64,000 nt of DNA from an uncultured Bacteroidales bacterium (GTDB lineage Bacteria > Bacteroidota > Bacteroidia > Bacteroidales > Paludibacteraceae): contig CACYZT010000001.1 of the NCBI GenBank assembly GCA_902778935.1, forward strand, positions 140,715 through 204,714, given 5' to 3'. The notes beneath the pieces are model-generated. The model saw only the letters and a program-made list of their open reading frames with translations. It was not told where the DNA came from and ran no database searches. Numbering within the stretch: the first letter of the stretch is position 1; every line of letters begins with the position of its first letter. Position numbers and translations under genes: made by a program. Positions 34,581 to 42,313 of this stretch are shown piece by piece.

Positions 34581-35564
34581 TCAATGATAAAAACGCGTGC
34601 CAGGGAGACAGGAGAAGGAGTCCACTACTCCCACTACGTGGAGATTGGTGATTGGTTCGTCGACCACAATGAGTGTGTGAATCGAATGATGATTCATCTT
34701 CTCGCCCGCTTCCACTATTTTGGCGTTCTTGCTAATCGTCTTCGGGTTTTGGGACATGATAGCGGACACCGGCGTCGCGAAGAAATCTTGTCCGAGCCTC
34801 TGCATGGCCCTACGAATATCACCGTCTGTGATGATGCCGACCAAGATGGCGTTTTCTACTACTATTCCTATACCCAATGTACCTTTGGTGACAATCTCGA
34901 TAGCTTCGGACATCGGCATATCCGGCGTGAGGAAGGGCAGGTTCTCTGTGAACATGACATCTTCCACTTTCGCCAGCAGTTTGCGTCCCAAGTCTCCGCC
35001 TGGATGCAGTTGTGCGAAGTCCGTAGGCTGGAAATGCTTCGCTTCTACGAGTGCGCAAGCTAAGGCATCGCCGAGTGCGAGTGTAGCCGTCGTTGAGGCC
35101 GTCGGAACAAGGTTCAGAGGGTCTGCTTCGTGTTCTACAGCTATGTTCAGATGGATGTCCGCACAACGCGCCAAAAGCGATTCTTCACTCGATGACATCG
35201 CGATAATACGTATCTTCTTTGCCTGAATAAGCGGCAGAAAACGCAACAGTTCTTCGGTCGCGCCCGAATAGGAAATCGCCAGCACAAGGTCGTCTGAAGA
35301 CAACATTCCCAGATCGCCATGATAAGCGTCCAGTGGGTTCAGGAAGAATGCCGGCGTGCCCGTTGAAGCCAGCGTGGCGGCAATCTTGGAGCCAATATGT
35401 CCGGACTTGCCGACGCCTGTAACGACAATCTTGCCTTTGCAATCACGGATAGCTTCCACCGCCCGCATGAAGCTGTCATCCAGCCTCGGGATTAGCGCTT
35501 CGATAGCCGCCGCCTCGCATTGCAGGCACTCGGTAGCACGTTGAATAATGGATTGCTCTATCAT
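34581..35564 (-). CDS. kdsD: Arabinose-5-phosphate isomerase (SIS plus two CBS domains)
   Basis: A 327-residue KpsF/GutQ/KdsD-type enzyme converting ribulose 5-phosphate to D-arabinose 5-phosphate, the first step to KDO. The SIS domain (about 30-180) has VVTGVGKSGHIGSKIAATLASTGTPAFFL and SYSGATEELL. A CBS pair covers about 205-325 (GIITDGDIRRAM). Length and order are normal. It lies 1 bp after the ispD-like gene. Confidence 0.92.
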   Translation of the reverse strand: MIEQSIIQRATECLQCEAAAIEALIPRLDDSFMRAVEAIRDCKGKIVVTGVGKSGHIGSKIAATLASTGTPAFFLNPLDAYHGDLGMLSSDDLVLAISYSGATEELLRFLPLIQAKKIRIIAMSSSEESLLARCADIHLNIAVEHEADPLNLVPTASTTATLALGDALACALVEAKHFQPTDFAQLHPGGDLGRKLLAKVEDVMFTENLPFLTPDMPMSEAIEIVTKGTLGIGIVVENAILVGIITDGDIRRAMQRLGQDFFATPVSAIMSQNPKTISKNAKIVEAGEKMNHHSIHTLIVVDEPITNLHVVGVVDSFSCLPGTRFYH

Positions 35565-35565
35565 A

Positions 35566-36237
35566 TTATTTCAAATCTTCACTATAAGTTATTTTGCGGT
35601 TTGATTCTTCGCCCTGTACAATATATATTTTAGTGGCAGGGGTATATTTGCGTACGATGCCTGCATCGTCCGTAGCGAGAACCGTTTCCGACTCGATGGC
35701 TCTGGCATAGGCTTGAAAGACCGTATCAAAATGGAACGCTTGCGGCGTCTGCGCGCGCATGTATTCGCTGCGGGCAGGAATGTCCTTCACTTGCCCGTCT
35801 GCCACACGATACAGCGTGTCCGTCACAGGAACAGCTACCGTCACGGCTTCATGCTGCTCCAGCGCTACGGCTATGTCAGACAGGATGCGCTGAGACACGA
35901 ACGGACGTGCGGCATCATGGAACCAAAGAGCCATCTGTGACTCCTCATCCGTGTAAGCAAGAATGGCGTGCCAGGAACTCTCCCAACGCTCGCTTCCACC
36001 GGGAATGATTTTCGTCACTTTGCGCCAGTTGTTCTTCTCGCAGATATGCTTCGCCTCATCCATCCATTCAGGGTGCATGACGATGGCTATCTCGTCGATA
36101 CAAGGTGCTTGTTCGAACGCGTCAACCGAATGTTCCAGAATAGACCGCCCGTCTTCGAGCGGCAACAGCTGCTTCGGCATCTGACCGCCTACTCTGCTTC
36201 CGATTCCTCCGGCTAATATGATTGCCACATGCTTCAT
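35566..36237 (-). CDS. ispD: IspD-like cytidylyltransferase
   Basis: A 223-residue enzyme with the signature AIILAGGIGSRVGGQMPKQLLPL at residues 4-26, HDAARPFV near 105 and AVPVTDTLYR near 135. IspD transfers CMP to 2-C-methyl-D-erythritol 4-phosphate in isoprenoid synthesis. The neighbouring KDO genes leave open a TarI-type pentitol or sugar-phosphate cytidylyltransferase. I placed the start at ATG 36237, about 30 bp after the predicted transcription start. It heads the minus-strand operon. Confidence 0.75.
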   Translation of the reverse strand: MKHVAIILAGGIGSRVGGQMPKQLLPLEDGRSILEHSVDAFEQAPCIDEIAIVMHPEWMDEAKHICEKNNWRKVTKIIPGGSERWESSWHAILAYTDEESQMALWFHDAARPFVSQRILSDIAVALEQHEAVTVAVPVTDTLYRVADGQVKDIPARSEYMRAQTPQAFHFDTVFQAYARAIESETVLATDDAGIVRKYTPATKIYIVQGEESNRKITYSEDLK

Positions 36238-36274
36238 AATCGATTTTTTGACATTCGTACCCAAAATTAGCATG

Positions 36275-36306
36275 CAAAATTACATAAAAGTTTTTATTTG
36301 TGCAAA
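36275..36306 (-). promoter_or_regulatory. Bacteroidota-type promoter for ispD-kdsD-kdsC
   Basis: Read on the minus strand: TTTG (36306-36303), 20-bp spacer, TAATTTTG (36282-36275). It is back to back with the GT4 promoter, with 34 bp between them. It may also serve the glycan block, since no terminator was seen before 33597. Confidence 0.85.
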
Positions 36307-36340
36307 TAAAAAGAATGATTATCGTATTTTTTGTCAAAAA

Positions 36341-36372
36341 TTTGCATATATGAGTTTTTTTTTGTAATTTTG
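36341..36372 (+). promoter_or_regulatory. Bacteroidota-type promoter for the GDP-heptose operon
   Basis: TTTG at 36341-36344 and TAATTTTG at 36365-36372 with a 20-bp spacer. The first codon (GTG) is only 26 bp beyond the -7 box, so the leader is very short. Confidence 0.85.
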
Positions 36373-36398
36373 CAGCCAATTTATAATATTGCATTATT

Positions 36399-37532
36399 GT
36401 GCGCATAGGAATAGTTGGAACAAGTTGGCCTTATCGGGGCGGTTTAGCGGCTTTTAACGAGCGGCTGGCGCGGCAGTTTGCCGCAGAAGGACATGAAGTG
36501 AAAATATTCACTTTTACCCTGCAGTATCCGGACTTTCTCTTCCCCGGCAAAACGCAGTACTCGGACTCTCCTGAACCTACCGATTTGTGTATCACGCGCA
36601 CCGTCAACAGTATCAATCCTTTCTCGTGGTTCAAGACAGCAAAGGCAATCAAACAAGCAGGTATCGACTTGCTGGTCATCAAATTTTGGATACCGCTGAT
36701 GGCACCATGCTTGGGCACTATAGCGCGTCTGGCGCGACGAAACGGAATAACTGTAGTGTCCGTTTTAGACAATGTTATCCCGCATGAACCGCATTTCTGG
36801 GACAAATGGCTGATTCGGTATTTTATTCGCAGCATTGACCATTTTGTCGCCATGTCAGACAGCGTAAAAGAGGACTGCTTGCGTTTCTTACCCGCTTCGC
36901 GGCACAACTGCGTCACTCTTTCTCCCCATCCGCTGTACGACAATTTCGGAGAACCGGTTACGCAGAGTCAGGCTCGCAAAGAACTAAACTTACCTACCGA
37001 CAAAACCATACTGCTCTTCTTCGGTTTTATCCGTGACTACAAGGGACTGGATTTGTTGATGAAAGCCTATGCGCAAGCGATAAAAAAACATCCCGAACTA
37101 CTGCTGGTTGTTGCCGGAGAATTTTATAACAATGGGCAGCAATACAGCGATTTGGAACGCGAATTGCAACTCAACGGTAAGATTTGCTGGCGGACGGAGT
37201 TCATCCCGGATGACCGTGTCCGGTATTATTTCTCGGCGGCAGACCTCATCGTCCAGCCGTACAAAACAGCCACACAGAGCGGTGTTACACAGATTGCTTA
37301 CCATTTCGAGAAACCGATGCTGGTAACGAACGTAGGCGGGCTGGCAGAGATTGTGCCGGACGGCAAAGTGGGTTATGTATGCGATGTAAAGGCGGACGAT
37401 ATAGCGGATGCCATCTCGCGCTTTGCAAGCATGGACAAAAACAAACGGGATACGCAATTCCGTCAAAACATACAAAAAGAAAAACAAAAATACGCGTGGT
37501 CTCGAATGAGTGCCGCGATCGTCAAATCGTAA
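36399..37532 (+). CDS. Glycosyltransferase family 4
   Basis: A 377-residue GT-B enzyme with N-terminal RIGIVGTSWPYRGGLAAFNERLA, the mid-protein LLFFGFIRDYKGLDLLMKAY and the donor-site region VQPYKTATQSGVTQIAYHFEKPMLVTNVGGLAEIV. The start is GTG at 36399, close behind the promoter. It heads the operon for GDP-heptose synthesis and probably transfers a sugar to the same heptose-containing glycan. A short AAATCGT repeat relic lies over its stop. Confidence 0.88.
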   Translation: MRIGIVGTSWPYRGGLAAFNERLARQFAAEGHEVKIFTFTLQYPDFLFPGKTQYSDSPEPTDLCITRTVNSINPFSWFKTAKAIKQAGIDLLVIKFWIPLMAPCLGTIARLARRNGITVVSVLDNVIPHEPHFWDKWLIRYFIRSIDHFVAMSDSVKEDCLRFLPASRHNCVTLSPHPLYDNFGEPVTQSQARKELNLPTDKTILLFFGFIRDYKGLDLLMKAYAQAIKKHPELLLVVAGEFYNNGQQYSDLERELQLNGKICWRTEFIPDDRVRYYFSAADLIVQPYKTATQSGVTQIAYHFEKPMLVTNVGGLAEIVPDGKVGYVCDVKADDIADAISRFASMDKNKRDTQFRQNIQKEKQKYAWSRMSAAIVKS

Positions 37533-37538
37533 AACGTA

Positions 37539-38564
37539 ATGATAATAAGAAGTAAAGCGCCGTTAAGGCTTGGTTTGGCAGGAGGAGGAACGGACGTATC
37601 GCCCTACTCCGACCTCTACGGAGGTGCTATTTTGAATGCCACCATCTCGCTCTATGCCTATACCACTATTGAGCCGCTGAACAATGGCAAAATTGTTTTC
37701 TCCTCGCCTGACGCAGGTTTGGAGGAAGTGTATGACGCAGCGGAAGTCTTAGATACCAAAGGGTATTTTGTGTTGGCAAAAGGAGTGTATAACCGCGTTG
37801 TCAGGGACTTTGTTCATAAGCCTTTATCGTTCAAAATCACAAGTCATGTTGACTCTCCTGCCGGTAGTGGTTTGGGCACATCCAGTACGCTCGTTGTCAG
37901 CATCTTAGGCGCCTTCTCCGAATGGCTGAAACTGCCGCTCGGCGAGTACGATTTGGCTCGATTGGCTTACGAGATTGAGCGTATCGACTTGGCTATGGCG
38001 GGAGGTAAGCAAGACCAATACGCCGCTACCTTCGGCGGATTCAACTATATGCAATTCCTGCAGGATGACAAAGTCATCGTTAATCCGTTGCGTATCCGCC
38101 AGCGCTACCAGGATGAGTTGGCGCACAACCTACTGCTCTATTACACCGAGACAAGTCACGTGAGTGCCGAGATTATTCAAGGACAGATTGACAATGTCAA
38201 AGCCAAAAACAACAAATCCATTGAGGCAATGCACCAACTCAAAGAGCAGGCTGTGATGATGAAAGAGAGTTTGCTCAAAGGCGACATTGATGCTATAGGA
38301 AGAATACTTCATTTCGGTTGGGAGCACAAGAAAAAGACCGCTTCCGGAATTACCAATCCCCTGCTGGACGATATCTATCAAACAGCGATGAATGCCGGCT
38401 CTACCGGAGGTAAAGTCAGCGGAGCCGGAGGTGGTGGATTTATGTTTTTCTACTGCCCCGCTACCAGCCGTTATGCCGTAGAGAAAGCGCTTACCGAGAA
38501 ATTCTCCGGACAAGTTAAACGATATGAATTTACACAGGAAGGACTGAAAACATGGACATTGTAA
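37539..38564 (+). CDS. hddA: D-glycero-alpha-D-manno-heptose 7-phosphate kinase (GHMP)
   Basis: A 341-residue GHMP kinase: APLRLGLAGGGTDVSPY at the N-terminus, the nucleotide loop SPAGSGLGTSSTL near 105, and the C-terminal GKVSGAGGGGFMFF. HddA phosphorylates D-glycero-D-manno-heptose 7-phosphate at C1 in the alpha form, leading to GDP-heptose. The following genes encode the isomerase and the remaining two steps. It overlaps gmhA by 13 bp. Confidence 0.92.
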   Translation: MIIRSKAPLRLGLAGGGTDVSPYSDLYGGAILNATISLYAYTTIEPLNNGKIVFSSPDAGLEEVYDAAEVLDTKGYFVLAKGVYNRVVRDFVHKPLSFKITSHVDSPAGSGLGTSSTLVVSILGAFSEWLKLPLGEYDLARLAYEIERIDLAMAGGKQDQYAATFGGFNYMQFLQDDKVIVNPLRIRQRYQDELAHNLLLYYTETSHVSAEIIQGQIDNVKAKNNKSIEAMHQLKEQAVMMKESLLKGDIDAIGRILHFGWEHKKKTASGITNPLLDDIYQTAMNAGSTGGKVSGAGGGGFMFFYCPATSRYAVEKALTEKFSGQVKRYEFTQEGLKTWTL

Positions 38565-39130
38565 GACGTTCAATTGATGCGAGCATAGCTACCAAACAGC
38601 AGATTTTAGCGAACGAAAAGCTGCTGAATACCATCAACGAGGTGGCTCAAGTGATGATTAAAGCGTTACGCGAAGGAAAACGCGTGCTTTGGTGCGGTAA
38701 CGGCGGTAGTGCTGCTGATGCACAACACTTGGCTGCCGAACTCTCAGGACGGTTCTACTACGATCGTCCGCCCTTGAACTCCGAAGCACTCCATTGTAAC
38801 ACGTCCTATCTGACGGCAGTGGCTAATGACTACGGCTATGACCTCATCTATTCGCGAATGATAGACGGTGCTTGCAAACCGGGAGACGTGCTGGTCGGTA
38901 TTTCTACGTCCGGTAACTCCAAAAATATATGCAATGCCTTCCGTAAGGCCAAAGACTTAGGAGTGGTAACCGTTGCCATGACAGGCGAAAGCGGCGGAGA
39001 AATGAAAAAAATGGCGGACTATCTGCTCAATATCCCTTCTGCAGACACACCGCGCATTCAAGAGAGCCATATCATGGTCGGACATATCATCTGCGAAATC
39101 GTAGAAGCACAGATGTTCCCTCGTGTTTAA
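38552..39130 (+). CDS. gmhA: Sedoheptulose 7-phosphate isomerase
   Basis: A 192-residue SIS enzyme with VLWCGNGGSAADAQHLAAELSGRF near 45-68, GISTSGNSKNICNAF near 115 and the C-terminal RIQESHIMVGHIICEIVE that carries active-site Glu and His. It makes D-glycero-D-manno-heptose 7-phosphate from sedoheptulose 7-phosphate. The start lies inside hddA and the end overlaps the next gene by 8 bp. Confidence 0.95.
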   Translation: MDIVRRSIDASIATKQQILANEKLLNTINEVAQVMIKALREGKRVLWCGNGGSAADAQHLAAELSGRFYYDRPPLNSEALHCNTSYLTAVANDYGYDLIYSRMIDGACKPGDVLVGISTSGNSKNICNAFRKAKDLGVVTVAMTGESGGEMKKMADYLLNIPSADTPRIQESHIMVGHIICEIVEAQMFPRV

Positions 39131-40346
39131 GGAAGCTGTCATATTAGCAGGAGGATTCGGGACACGTTTGAGTCATGTGGTCAGCAACGTACCCAAGCCC
39201 ATGGCGCCTGTTTACGGCAAGCCGTTCTTGAGTTATGTGCTTGATCGCTTAATAGAAGCCGGCATTCGGCGTATCGTGCTGGCTACAGGCTATAAGCACG
39301 AGTTTATTGAAGCTTGGTTCGGCGCTCATTACCGCGAAGCGGAAATCATCTACTCGAACGAAGACACACCGCTCTTTACCGGCGGAGCCATACGACAAGC
39401 GGCATCGAAACTTGAAAGCGAACATTTTGTTGTTCTCAACGGAGACACGCTCTTTGATATTGATTTTCAACAACTTTACGATTTTCACCTGGCTCATGAG
39501 GCTAACTTAACTGTCGCTCTGCGTCGAGTGGATGACACCGGACGATACGGTTCTGTCGATTGCGACAACGGACAGATACTTGCCTTCCGCGAAAAAACAG
39601 AGAGCAAAGGAGCGGGTGACATCAACGGCGGTATCTATGCCATCCGCCGAGATTGGCTGATGGAACTTGACCTACCTGCCAAGTTCTCTTTTGAGAAAGA
39701 ACTGATGCAACCTTTAGCTGGTAAACAAGGCTTCTATGGCCTAAGTTTCAGCGATTATTTCATCGATATCGGTGTACCGGAAGATTATTGGCGTGCACAG
39801 AAAGAATTCGGCGCATTGTTTGAACCGGACGAGTTCTTATTCCTGGATAGAGACGGAGTTCTCAACCAGCAGATTGTGGGGGATTATGTGCGTAATTGGA
39901 GTCAGTGGAAATGGCTACCGGGTGTACTGCCGACTATGGCAGAATTAGCTAAACGATTCAAGCGTATCTTCCTCATTAGCAACCAACAAGGCGTAGGGAA
40001 AGGTGTCATGAGTGCCGGCGATTTAGAAGACGTCCATCGGCGCATGATGGCAGACATTGAAGCAGCCGGAGGACGGTTGGATGCTATCTATACTTGCACC
40101 GATTTGGCGTCTGCGCATAGCCCCAATCGAAAGCCGGAGATAGGAATGGCAATGCAAGCAAAGAGAGACTTTCCGGAAGTGGTTTTCCATCGTTCAGTAA
40201 TGATAGGGGATAATGTGACGGATATGTTGTTTGCGCAGAAAGCACACATGCGAGCTGCCTATATCACAAAAAACAATCCTGTACCGCAAGCAGTACAGGA
40301 TATCACAGATTTGTGTTTCCGAGACCTTTCTTCCCTAATCCTCTAA
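39123..40346 (+). CDS. hddC-gmhB: Fused heptose-1-phosphate guanylyltransferase and heptose-1,7-bisphosphate phosphatase
   Basis: A 407-residue bifunctional protein. Residues 1-235 are a sugar-phosphate nucleotidyltransferase (AVILAGGFGTRLSHVVSNVPKPMAPV, NGDTLFDID). Residues 238-405 are a HAD phosphatase of the GmhB type (LFLDRDGVLNQQ, LISNQQGVGKGV, MIGDNVTDMLFA). Together they should turn heptose 1,7-bisphosphate into GDP-D-glycero-alpha-D-manno-heptose, completing the pathway begun by gmhA and hddA. The start is GTG at 39123 within the gmhA end. A 9-bp inverted repeat lies in the coding end (40276-40301). Confidence 0.9.
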   Translation: MFKEAVILAGGFGTRLSHVVSNVPKPMAPVYGKPFLSYVLDRLIEAGIRRIVLATGYKHEFIEAWFGAHYREAEIIYSNEDTPLFTGGAIRQAASKLESEHFVVLNGDTLFDIDFQQLYDFHLAHEANLTVALRRVDDTGRYGSVDCDNGQILAFREKTESKGAGDINGGIYAIRRDWLMELDLPAKFSFEKELMQPLAGKQGFYGLSFSDYFIDIGVPEDYWRAQKEFGALFEPDEFLFLDRDGVLNQQIVGDYVRNWSQWKWLPGVLPTMAELAKRFKRIFLISNQQGVGKGVMSAGDLEDVHRRMMADIEAAGGRLDAIYTCTDLASAHSPNRKPEIGMAMQAKRDFPEVVFHRSVMIGDNVTDMLFAQKAHMRAAYITKNNPVPQAVQDITDLCFRDLSSLIL

Positions 40347-40351
40347 ATTCC

Positions 40352-41377
40352 CTACCCCTTAAACGCATTCCATCCCTGCGCCTTGAGCGCCAGTTCTTCG
40401 CCGTTGCGGCCGATGAGGTTGCAACCGTATTCAGGCTTGGTGATGTGGCCGATGATATACAGGTCATCCACAGGAATCAGTTTCTCGTAGTCATCCAGCG
40501 AACAAGTGAACAGCAACTCATAGTCCTCGCCGCCGTTGAGCGCGCAGGTGACGATATTCAGGTTCATCTCCTCGGCTAAAGCCGCAGCCTCGTAATCAAT
40601 CGGCAGTTTGTCCTCATAAACGCAACATCCTACACCTGACTGCGTACAAATATGCAGCAATTCGGATGAGAGGCCGTCAGACACATCCATCATCGCCGTC
40701 GGCTTAACACCCGCCTTGCGGAGCGACTCCAGAATATCTCTGCGCGCTTCGGGCTTGAGCTGACGCTCCAACAGATACTCCTTGCCTTCAAAAGCCTCTT
40801 GCGCCTTCTTGTCATCACCTACAAGACGCTCGCGCTCCAACAATTGCAGTCCCATATACGCCGTTCCCAAATTACCCGAAACACAAATCAGGTCATTCAG
40901 TTTGGCTCCGTTGCGATAGACAATATCCTTTGCCGCAGCCGTACCAAGACAAGTGACAGAAATGGTCAGACCCGTCATGGATGCACACGTATCGCCGCCC
41001 ACCAGGTCCACATTATATCGCTCGCAAGCCAGGCGAATACCGGAATACAACTCTTCTATGTCCTCCACCGAAAAACGCTTGCTGACACCCAACCCTACCG
41101 TAATCTGCGTCGGGGTTCCGTTCATCGCATAGATATCCGAGAAATTAACCACCGCGGCTTTGTAACCAAGGTGCTTCAAGGGCACATACTCCAGATTGAA
41201 ATGAATGCCTTCCAGCAACATATCGGTCGTCATCAGCACTTTCTTGCTACCGAAATCCATCACCGCACAATCATCCCCGATTCCCTTTTTAGTGGACGGT
41301 TGAACGGTCTTCAGTTCTTTTGTAAGGCGGTTGATAAGACCAAACTCACCGTATTCTGATATTTCAGTTCTTGCCAT
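40352..41377 (-). CDS. thiL: Thiamine-monophosphate kinase
   Basis: A 341-residue ThiL, which makes thiamine diphosphate from thiamine phosphate. Motifs: EFGLINRL, GIGDDCAVMDF near 33, TTDMLLEGIHF, NFSDIYAMNGTP, VGGDTCAS near 127, DVSDGLSSELLHI near 230 and NGGEDYELLF near 283. Full length. It is a single-gene unit, convergent with hddC-gmhB and divergent from ruvA. Confidence 0.95.
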   Translation of the reverse strand: MARTEISEYGEFGLINRLTKELKTVQPSTKKGIGDDCAVMDFGSKKVLMTTDMLLEGIHFNLEYVPLKHLGYKAAVVNFSDIYAMNGTPTQITVGLGVSKRFSVEDIEELYSGIRLACERYNVDLVGGDTCASMTGLTISVTCLGTAAAKDIVYRNGAKLNDLICVSGNLGTAYMGLQLLERERLVGDDKKAQEAFEGKEYLLERQLKPEARRDILESLRKAGVKPTAMMDVSDGLSSELLHICTQSGVGCCVYEDKLPIDYEAAALAEEMNLNIVTCALNGGEDYELLFTCSLDDYEKLIPVDDLYIIGHITKPEYGCNLIGRNGEELALKAQGWNAFKG

Positions 41378-41397
41378 AATACTCCTAATTTAGCGTG

Positions 41398-41428
41398 CAA
41401 AGGTACAAAGAAATATTTGAAATTCAAA
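41398..41428 (-). promoter_or_regulatory. thiL promoter with its -33 box inside a 7-bp repeat
   Basis: On the minus strand TACCTTTG (41405-41398) is preceded at 19 bp by TTTG (41428-41425). That box, and two further copies each 7 bp upstream, belong to the repeat array 41420-41447. The start codon lies 20 bp after the -7 box. Confidence 0.75.
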
Positions 41429-41447
41429 ATCCAAAATTCAAAATTAA
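41420..41447. repeat. 7-bp tandem repeat (AAATTCA) in the thiL-ruvA gap
   Basis: Four units: AAATTCA, AAATCCA, AAATTCA, AAATTAA. On the minus strand each of the first three ends in a TTTG-like box, so the array could supply alternative promoter boxes. Confidence 0.85.
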
Positions 41448-41485
41448 TGAAAAAGTGCACTTTTTGTAATAAAATCGCGTGTACG

Positions 41486-41517
41486 CTTGCGTATATAAAA
41501 AAAAAGCAGTATCTTTG
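41486..41517 (+). promoter_or_regulatory. Bacteroidota-type promoter for ruvA-sprA
   Basis: CTTG at 41486-41489, 20-bp spacer with an A-tract, TATCTTTG at 41510-41517. The -33 context GCTTGCGTAT recurs exactly at the transketolase promoter, and the A-tract with GCAGTA recurs at the tRNA promoters. Confidence 0.82.
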
Positions 41518-41522
41518 CGGGC

Positions 41523-41675
41523 TAAATTGCGTGCGCTTGTATTGTGGCTCGTGCGCATCGCGACCCCGTCGCTCAAATAGCACTACGCCACACACTACGC
41601 TTCCCCCAAAGCAAACAGCCAACGGCTTGGTTTACTTTGGGGACCCTATATAAAAAAAAGAAAAAGAGGTAGATT
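41523..41675 (+). ncRNA. Structured leader RNA upstream of ruvA
   Basis: The transcript has about 150 nt before ruvA and no convincing reading frame. Visible helices are TGTGGC (41543-41548) with GCCACA (41587-41592), an inner hairpin GCGAC/GTCGC (41560-41572), and a long hairpin CCCCAAAG (41604-41611) with CTTTGGGG (41635-41642) continuing through AAAC/GTTT and GCC/GGC. No T-run follows, so it is not a simple terminator. It may be a cis-regulatory leader or a separate small RNA. An SD-like AAGAGGT precedes the ruvA ATG. Confidence 0.45.
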
Positions 41676-42281
41676 ATGATAGATTACATCAAAGGAATAT
41701 TGGCGGATTTGAATCCCACAACAGCAGTAGTTGAAGCGGCCGGTATCGGTTATTCGATAGCCATTACCCTGCCCGGCTATTCGGCTTTAGTCGGCTCGGA
41801 AGAGAAAGAGGTAAAACTCTTCATTACCGAGATTATACGGGAAGACACGCACGAGTTATACGGATTCACAGTAACCGCAGAGCGGCAACTCTTCGAATTA
41901 CTGATGACCGTCAGCGGCGTAGGAGCTGCTACTGCACGAATGATCATGAGTGCTTTCTCTGCCGAGGAACTGCGTATGCTGATTGCTACCGGCAACACCA
42001 AAGCCATGGCGAAAGTCAAAGGACTCGGAACGAAGACCGCTCAGCGTATCATCGTGGACCTCAAAGACAAAGCGCTGAAACTCGACTTAGGCGGAGACCC
42101 GACGGAGATTCCGATGCTTGACGTAGAAGCCAACAACGGTGTGAAGGCAGAAGCTATCAGCGCGCTCACGATGTTGGGCTTTGCTGCTGCTGCAAGCGGC
42201 AAGGCTGTTGATAAAATTATGAAGGCGGAACCTACTCTTAGCGTGGAAGCGGTTATACGCAAAGCGCTGACAATGCTGTAA
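41676..42281 (+). CDS. ruvA: Holliday junction helicase subunit RuvA
   Basis: A 201-residue protein that binds four-way junctions and loads the RuvB motor. It has the N-terminal OB fold MIDYIKGILADLNPTTAVVEAAGIGY, two helix-hairpin-helix motifs (TVSGVGAATARMIMSAF, and VKGLGTKTAQRIIVDLK near 115) and the C-terminal RuvB-binding domain (about 150-201). Full length. sprA follows after 32 bp. Confidence 0.95.
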   Translation: MIDYIKGILADLNPTTAVVEAAGIGYSIAITLPGYSALVGSEEKEVKLFITEIIREDTHELYGFTVTAERQLFELLMTVSGVGAATARMIMSAFSAEELRMLIATGNTKAMAKVKGLGTKTAQRIIVDLKDKALKLDLGGDPTEIPMLDVEANNGVKAEAISALTMLGFAAAASGKAVDKIMKAEPTLSVEAVIRKALTML

Positions 42282-42313
42282 TAGACCGCTACGCTAAAAG
42301 ACGAAAGACAATC

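Noticed and set aside
40276-40301. 9-bp inverted repeat ATCCTGTAC/GTACAGGAT near the end of hddC-gmhB
   Set aside because: It lies within the coding sequence and has no T-run, so I do not call it a terminator.
41417-41653. 78-residue cysteine-containing frame before ruvA
   Set aside because: It begins in a 7-bp repeat, crosses a promoter and continues into a structured leader. Its composition does not look coding.
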